A stretch of DNA of 8,126 bases from Candidatus Falkowbacteria bacterium RIFCSPLOWO2_02_FULL_45_15 (GTDB taxonomy: Bacteria > Patescibacteriota > Patescibacteriia > Patescibacteriales > XYC2-FULL-47-12). Shown piece by piece: positions 5,463-8,126 of this stretch. Each line of letters begins with the position of its first letter. Positions within the stretch are counted from its first letter, which is position 1. The position numbers and the translations under genes are program-made. Under the pieces are notes generated by a model. It was not told where the DNA came from and made no database searches. It saw only the letters and a program-made list of their open reading frames with translations. The DNA is taken from contig MFFV01000012.1 of the NCBI GenBank assembly GCA_001777995.1, positions 1-8,126 of the forward strand, in the 5' to 3' direction.

Positions 5463-5506
5463 CAATAAGTATTTTTTGTTATAGTTAAGACATATAGTAA
5501 GACAAC

Positions 5507-5570
5507 CCTTTTTCTATCTTGGTTGCGAAAAGCAAGCCATTAAAAGTAAAACATAATAACTAGAAAAAGG
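5507..5570 (+). ncRNA. Stem-loop with perfect 10-bp closing stem
   Basis: CCTTTTTCTA (5507-5516) and TAGAAAAAGG (5561-5570) are perfect inverted copies. Between them GGTTGC (5521-5526) pairs with GCAAgCC (5532-5538), with a bulged G and a GAAAA loop. The orientation is not proven. It may be part of the 3' untranslated region of the DUF5667 mRNA, or a small RNA. No T tract follows, so it is not a standard terminator. Confidence 0.35.
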
Positions 5571-5613
5571 ACGTGTTCCTATATGGGGCAGGCTTTAGAA
5601 AAAAAGGTCGACT

Positions 5614-5633
5614 ATATTATAAATTTATAATAT
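5614..5633. repeat. Perfect 20-bp AT palindrome
   Basis: ATATTATAAA (5614-5623) is followed by its exact reverse complement TTTATAATAT. It includes TATAAT boxes on both strands but no matching -35 box. It may be an operator or an AT-rich promoter element. An AAATTTATAA motif recurs upstream of the S-layer-like gene (5891-5900) and just before the exported-protein start at 1701 on the minus strand. Confidence 0.5.
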
Positions 5634-5710
5634 GGCTAGAGTCTTTATTAAGCGCCTTTATAAATATTTTCGATTTGTCGCATTCTTGCTCAACTTATCA
5701 GTCAAGCAGT

Positions 5711-5853
5711 AAAAATCAACAAGCTTTCCCCCCACACTTACTCCCCAACTTTTTGGGAGCAGGGGGAAATAAATTTCCACTCTCTGCATTCTTACTGCCG
5801 CCCATGCGCGGTTGGGTGTAGGTGTGGGGGGGATGGGATTCCGGTTGATTTTT
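5711..5853 (+). ncRNA. Candidate structured RNA of unknown family
   Basis: An outer 10-bp stem pairs AAAAATCAAC (5711-5720) perfectly with GTTGATTTTT (5844-5853). After an internal loop, a second stem pairs 5728-5741 (CCCCCCACACTTAC) with 5818-5831 with one G-U pair. It continues past a T-T mismatch through CCC/GGG and AAC/GTT (5743-5749 with 5811-5816). The apical part holds GGAAA/TTTCC (5765-5778), a possible closing GCAG/CTGC (5759-5762, 5784-5787), and CCGC/GCGG (5798-5811). Local G+C is much higher than the surrounding intergenic DNA. A T run ends the outer stem. A second AATCAA at 5858-5863 can compete for TTGATT (5845-5850), so two folds are possible. It could be a free small RNA, or a leader or terminator element before the S-layer-like gene. 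It lacks the SRP RNA apical motif, and I cannot match it to 6S, tmRNA or RNase P RNA. Confidence 0.42.
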
Positions 5854-5873
5854 ATTTAATCAAAGACGAAAAG

Positions 5874-5901
5874 TTAACGGGAAAAACGGCAAATTTATAA
5901 A
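5874..5901 (+). promoter_or_regulatory. Probable promoter of the S-layer-like gene
   Basis: TTAACG (5874-5879), a 16-base spacer and TATAAA (5896-5901) give a moderate housekeeping-type promoter with an expected start near 5908, about 30 bases before ATG 5940. A second TATAAA at 5904-5909 comes from a tandem ATTTATAA repeat. The -35 match is 4 of 6, so the sequence could also be read by an alternative sigma factor. Confidence 0.45.
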
Positions 5902-5920
5902 TTTATAAAAGCGCAACTTA

Positions 5921-5928
5921 AGAAAGGA
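5921..5928 (+). promoter_or_regulatory. Shine-Dalgarno site setting ATG 5940 as start
   Basis: AGAAAGGA matches eight bases of the AGAAAGGAGGT anti-Shine-Dalgarno complement and ends 11 bases before ATG 5940. It is the strongest ribosome-binding site in the window; most other starts here have none. It suggests high expression of the S-layer-like gene. Confidence 0.75.
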
Positions 5929-5939
5929 ATAATTTACGT

Positions 5940-8126
5940 ATGAGTAAATTACGAAAAATTTTTACTATCAGCGTCATGCTGATGACGATTTTGTCCATGA
6001 GCGTAGTCGTAGCGCCGCAAGCGCAAGCAGCGGCGAGCGCCGGCGACCTCATTAAAATGTCAGGATTGTCTTCAGTCTATTATTTGGCTGCTGACGGTAA
6101 ACGTTATGTTTTCCCTAATGAGACTAGTTATTTTTCCTGGTACAGTGATTTTTCTAGCGTCGTAACCGTTTCCCAGTCCGAACTGGAAAGTTACCCGTTA
6201 GGCAAAAATATCACCATGCGGCCAGGTACTAAATTAGTTAAGATTACCACCGACCCCAAGGTATACGCCGTAGAAACGAATGGCTCCTTAGTTTGGGTGC
6301 CGAGTGAAACGGTTGCTAACACCTTATATGGCACTAACTGGGCCAGGAGAATAGTTGACGTTCCGGACGCTTTCTTCACTAATTACACGATTGCTACCGG
6401 TAAACAGGTAAGCGCAACCGCTTATCCAACGGGGAGTTTGGTAAAGTTTAGCGGCTCTACTGATGTCTATTATATCGCGAGCGACGGCAAAGCGCAGAAA
6501 GTGGAAAGCGCGGCTATGAGCGCCAACCGCTTTAAGACTGCTGATGTCATTACTGCTCCGGCTTCCGTTACGATGCCAGCCGCAGGTACGGCTATTGCCA
6601 GCGCGGTCGCTACTTTAATCGATACCTCTTCTGGCGCGGGCGGAACGGCGGCGGTAGCTACCGGTTCGGGCGTATCAGTGGCTTTGGCCTCTGACACTCC
6701 AGCCGCGGCTACGGTCGTTACCGACACGGCTGACGGCGCCCAATCAATGATTCCGGCGTTTCGGCTTAACTTTACCGCGGCGGCTGACGGCGATGTGGCC
6801 GTTAAGACCGTTAAAATCACCCGTGGCGGCATTTCGGCCGACACCGATGTGGTAAATATGTATTTACTGGATGGTTCAACGGTCGTTGCCTCTAGCCCGT
6901 CAATTTCCACGAAAGTCTTTACCTTTACGAATTCGGCAGGGATATTTACCGTTACGCGCGGCACTACTAAAGCAATAGACGTTAAATTTGACCTGAAAGG
7001 TAACGCCACTGCCGGCATCACCATTAATTTCGCAGTTGCATCAGCTTCTGATGTTACTACCGGCGGTGCGGCGGTTTCAGGGGCATTCCCAATAACCGGT
7101 AACACCTTTACTTCCGCGAGCGTGACCGACTTAGGTAAATTAACCATTACCAACGTCTCTCCGACCGCGGCCGGTAACGTTGACCCACAGGACAACTATG
7201 AAATTTGGCGCTTCACTGCGGCCGGCTCTTCCCAAGATGTTGAACTGCGCAAGATGATCTTTACGATTGTCGGCTCGGTCAACGTCGGCGACCTGAAAAA
7301 CTTCGGTCTCTGGGACGGCGGCACGCAAATCGGCAGCACGGTAGCGGACATGTCTTCCAGTAAGACAATCATCCTAGACCTGTCTTCAGCTCCGTACACT
7401 ATTGTCAAAGGCGTGACCAAGACCTTGAGCTTAAAAGCCAATATCGTATCCGGCACGACCAGAACTTTCCGCGCTTCCATTCAGAACGGCAGCGACCTAA
7501 GCATTTATGACAAAGGTTACGGCGTATTACTGCGTCATAACGGCGCGGACAGCTTCACGGTATTACAGCCGGTTGATGCCACTCCGGCGGCAGTCAGCTA
7601 CACCATTAACTCTGGCAGCTTAACGATGTCTATCGCCCAGGATTCTCCGAGCGGCAACATCGCTTCTTCCACGACCAACATTACGTTGCTAAAAGTCAAC
7701 ATAAAAGCATCCGGCGAAGACGTTAAGATTACCAGCTTAACCGTCAACTGCAATGATTCCACCACTGCTAAAACCATTAAGAACCTCAAAGTTCTTTGGG
7801 ATGGTTCGCAGGTAGGTTCAGCCATCACTACTTCAGGGGCTTGCGATAACGCTACCAATAACGATTATACTTTTGGCAGCACGGTTATCGCTCGCGCCGG
7901 CCAGACTCATGTTTTGAGTGTGGCGGCTGATATCACCGGCACGACTACTTCCGGAGAAACTCTGGCGGCCAATATGGAAGTTGGCTCCAGCAATGCCCAA
8001 GGGCTGACCTCATTAACGACCTTGAGCACCACCGCGATTACCGGCCGCACCTTAACGATTGCCTCCGGCGTCCTGACAGTGGTGAAGAACTCAAGTTTCG
8101 GTGACGGCAACTCGTCTACGCCAACC
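5940..8126 (+). CDS. S-layer-like secreted protein, 3' end beyond window
   Basis: The frame is open from ATG 5940 to the window edge (729 codons, no stop). A signal peptide (SKLRK, then hydrophobic 7-25, likely cleavage after AQA at 30) is followed by a domain (35 to about 200) typical of CPR S-layer-like proteins: VYYLAADGKRYVFPN (46-60), YFSWY (64-68), RPGTKLVKITTDPKVYAV (94-111). Its core G-x-L-[IV]-K...VY[YA] pattern occurs three times, near 35, 96 and 165. After an Ala/Gly-rich linker (about 225-238), beta-sandwich modules follow at about 238-390, 395-545 and 553-700, and a fourth begins near 706. The only cysteines, 604 and 635, could bridge the third module. The protein probably forms or decorates the outer surface layer. 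It has its own promoter-like sequence and the window's best ribosome-binding site. Exact family and total length cannot be known here. Confidence 0.9.
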   Translation, partial: MSKLRKIFTISVMLMTILSMSVVVAPQAQAAASAGDLIKMSGLSSVYYLAADGKRYVFPNETSYFSWYSDFSSVVTVSQSELESYPLGKNITMRPGTKLVKITTDPKVYAVETNGSLVWVPSETVANTLYGTNWARRIVDVPDAFFTNYTIATGKQVSATAYPTGSLVKFSGSTDVYYIASDGKAQKVESAAMSANRFKTADVITAPASVTMPAAGTAIASAVATLIDTSSGAGGTAAVATGSGVSVALASDTPAAATVVTDTADGAQSMIPAFRLNFTAAADGDVAVKTVKITRGGISADTDVVNMYLLDGSTVVASSPSISTKVFTFTNSAGIFTVTRGTTKAIDVKFDLKGNATAGITINFAVASASDVTTGGAAVSGAFPITGNTFTSASVTDLGKLTITNVSPTAAGNVDPQDNYEIWRFTAAGSSQDVELRKMIFTIVGSVNVGDLKNFGLWDGGTQIGSTVADMSSSKTIILDLSSAPYTIVKGVTKTLSLKANIVSGTTRTFRASIQNGSDLSIYDKGYGVLLRHNGADSFTVLQPVDATPAAVSYTINSGSLTMSIAQDSPSGNIASSTTNITLLKVNIKASGEDVKITSLTVNCNDSTTAKTIKNLKVLWDGSQVGSAITTSGACDNATNNDYTFGSTVIARAGQTHVLSVAADITGTTTSGETLAANMEVGSSNAQGLTSLTTLSTTAITGRTLTIASGVLTVVKNSSFGDGNSSTPT

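Larger units (their letters stand above)
5463..5939. other. Long intergenic region rich in inverted repeats
   Basis: This 477-base gap lies between the DUF5667 gene and the S-layer-like gene. It holds a stem-loop at 5507-5570, an AT palindrome at 5614-5633, a strongly folded stretch at 5711-5853, and the promoter and ribosome-binding site of the downstream gene. No convincing terminator follows the DUF5667 gene: TAACAA/TTGTTA at 5460-5481 encloses a T run but has no T tail. I see no credible protein gene here. Confidence 0.75.

Noticed and set aside
5573..5821. Open frame of 82 codons on the plus strand
   Set aside because: It starts at a GTG without a ribosome-binding site, crosses the folded stretch 5711-5853, and its composition (Ser/Pro/Leu with G-rich end) follows the inverted repeats, not a protein.
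5711..5853. SRP, 6S, tmRNA or RNase P RNA
   Set aside because: The apical GGAAG/AGCAG SRP motif, the tmRNA Ala-like ends and the RNase P core motifs are absent. A 6S-like rod is possible in outline, but there is no sequence support.
6191..8110. Several minus-strand open frames of 62-241 codons
   Set aside because: All lie antisense to the continuous plus-strand S-layer-like frame. Their Val/Ala/Pro-rich composition is the mirror of its Thr/Gly/Ala codons.

Overview
The window looks like a chromosomal segment of a Candidate Phyla Radiation bacterium (Patescibacteria, probably a Parcubacteria-group lineage). The reasons are the gene types (YqeY, an ECF-type sigma factor followed by a DUF5667 membrane protein, tail-fibre-like beta-repeat surface proteins, an excisionase-like helix-turn-helix (HTH) protein, a long S-layer-like protein), weak or absent Shine-Dalgarno sites, and AT-rich intergenic DNA. 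The standard genetic code fits every gene. The lineage is inferred from family resemblance, not from a marker gene.

Left part (1-2585): a fragment of a hairpin-containing dispersed repeat lies at the left edge, followed by yqeY on the plus strand. YqeY converges on a minus-strand pair of exported proteins: a tail-fibre-like beta-repeat protein (1740-2585), then a signal-peptide protein with Gly and PATP linkers and three C-terminal helical repeats (586-1701). The two directions share a bidirectional terminator at 511-547.

Middle (2586-3747): mostly non-coding and unusually rich in signals. A minus-strand HTH gene (3026-3337) ends inside a 16-bp tandem repeat. Its upstream DNA carries three copies of an 18-bp GTCC/GGAC dyad wrapped around a TTGACA promoter, which suggests autoregulation. 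A possible 34-aa ORF and a terminator lie downstream of it. In the other direction a near-consensus promoter, a terminator-like perfect palindrome and a second promoter abutting the start codon precede the sigma-factor gene.

Right part (3748-8126): a sigma factor and a single-pass membrane DUF5667 protein form a two-gene unit, plausibly a sigma/anti-sigma pair sensing the envelope. A 477-base gap follows and contains a strong candidate structured RNA (5711-5853) and other inverted repeats. The window ends in a large open frame (5940 to the edge, at least 729 codons) for an S-layer-like secreted protein with an internally repeated N-terminal domain and serial beta-sandwich modules. Four of the seven confident genes encode exported or membrane-anchored proteins, so the theme of the window is the cell surface and its regulation.
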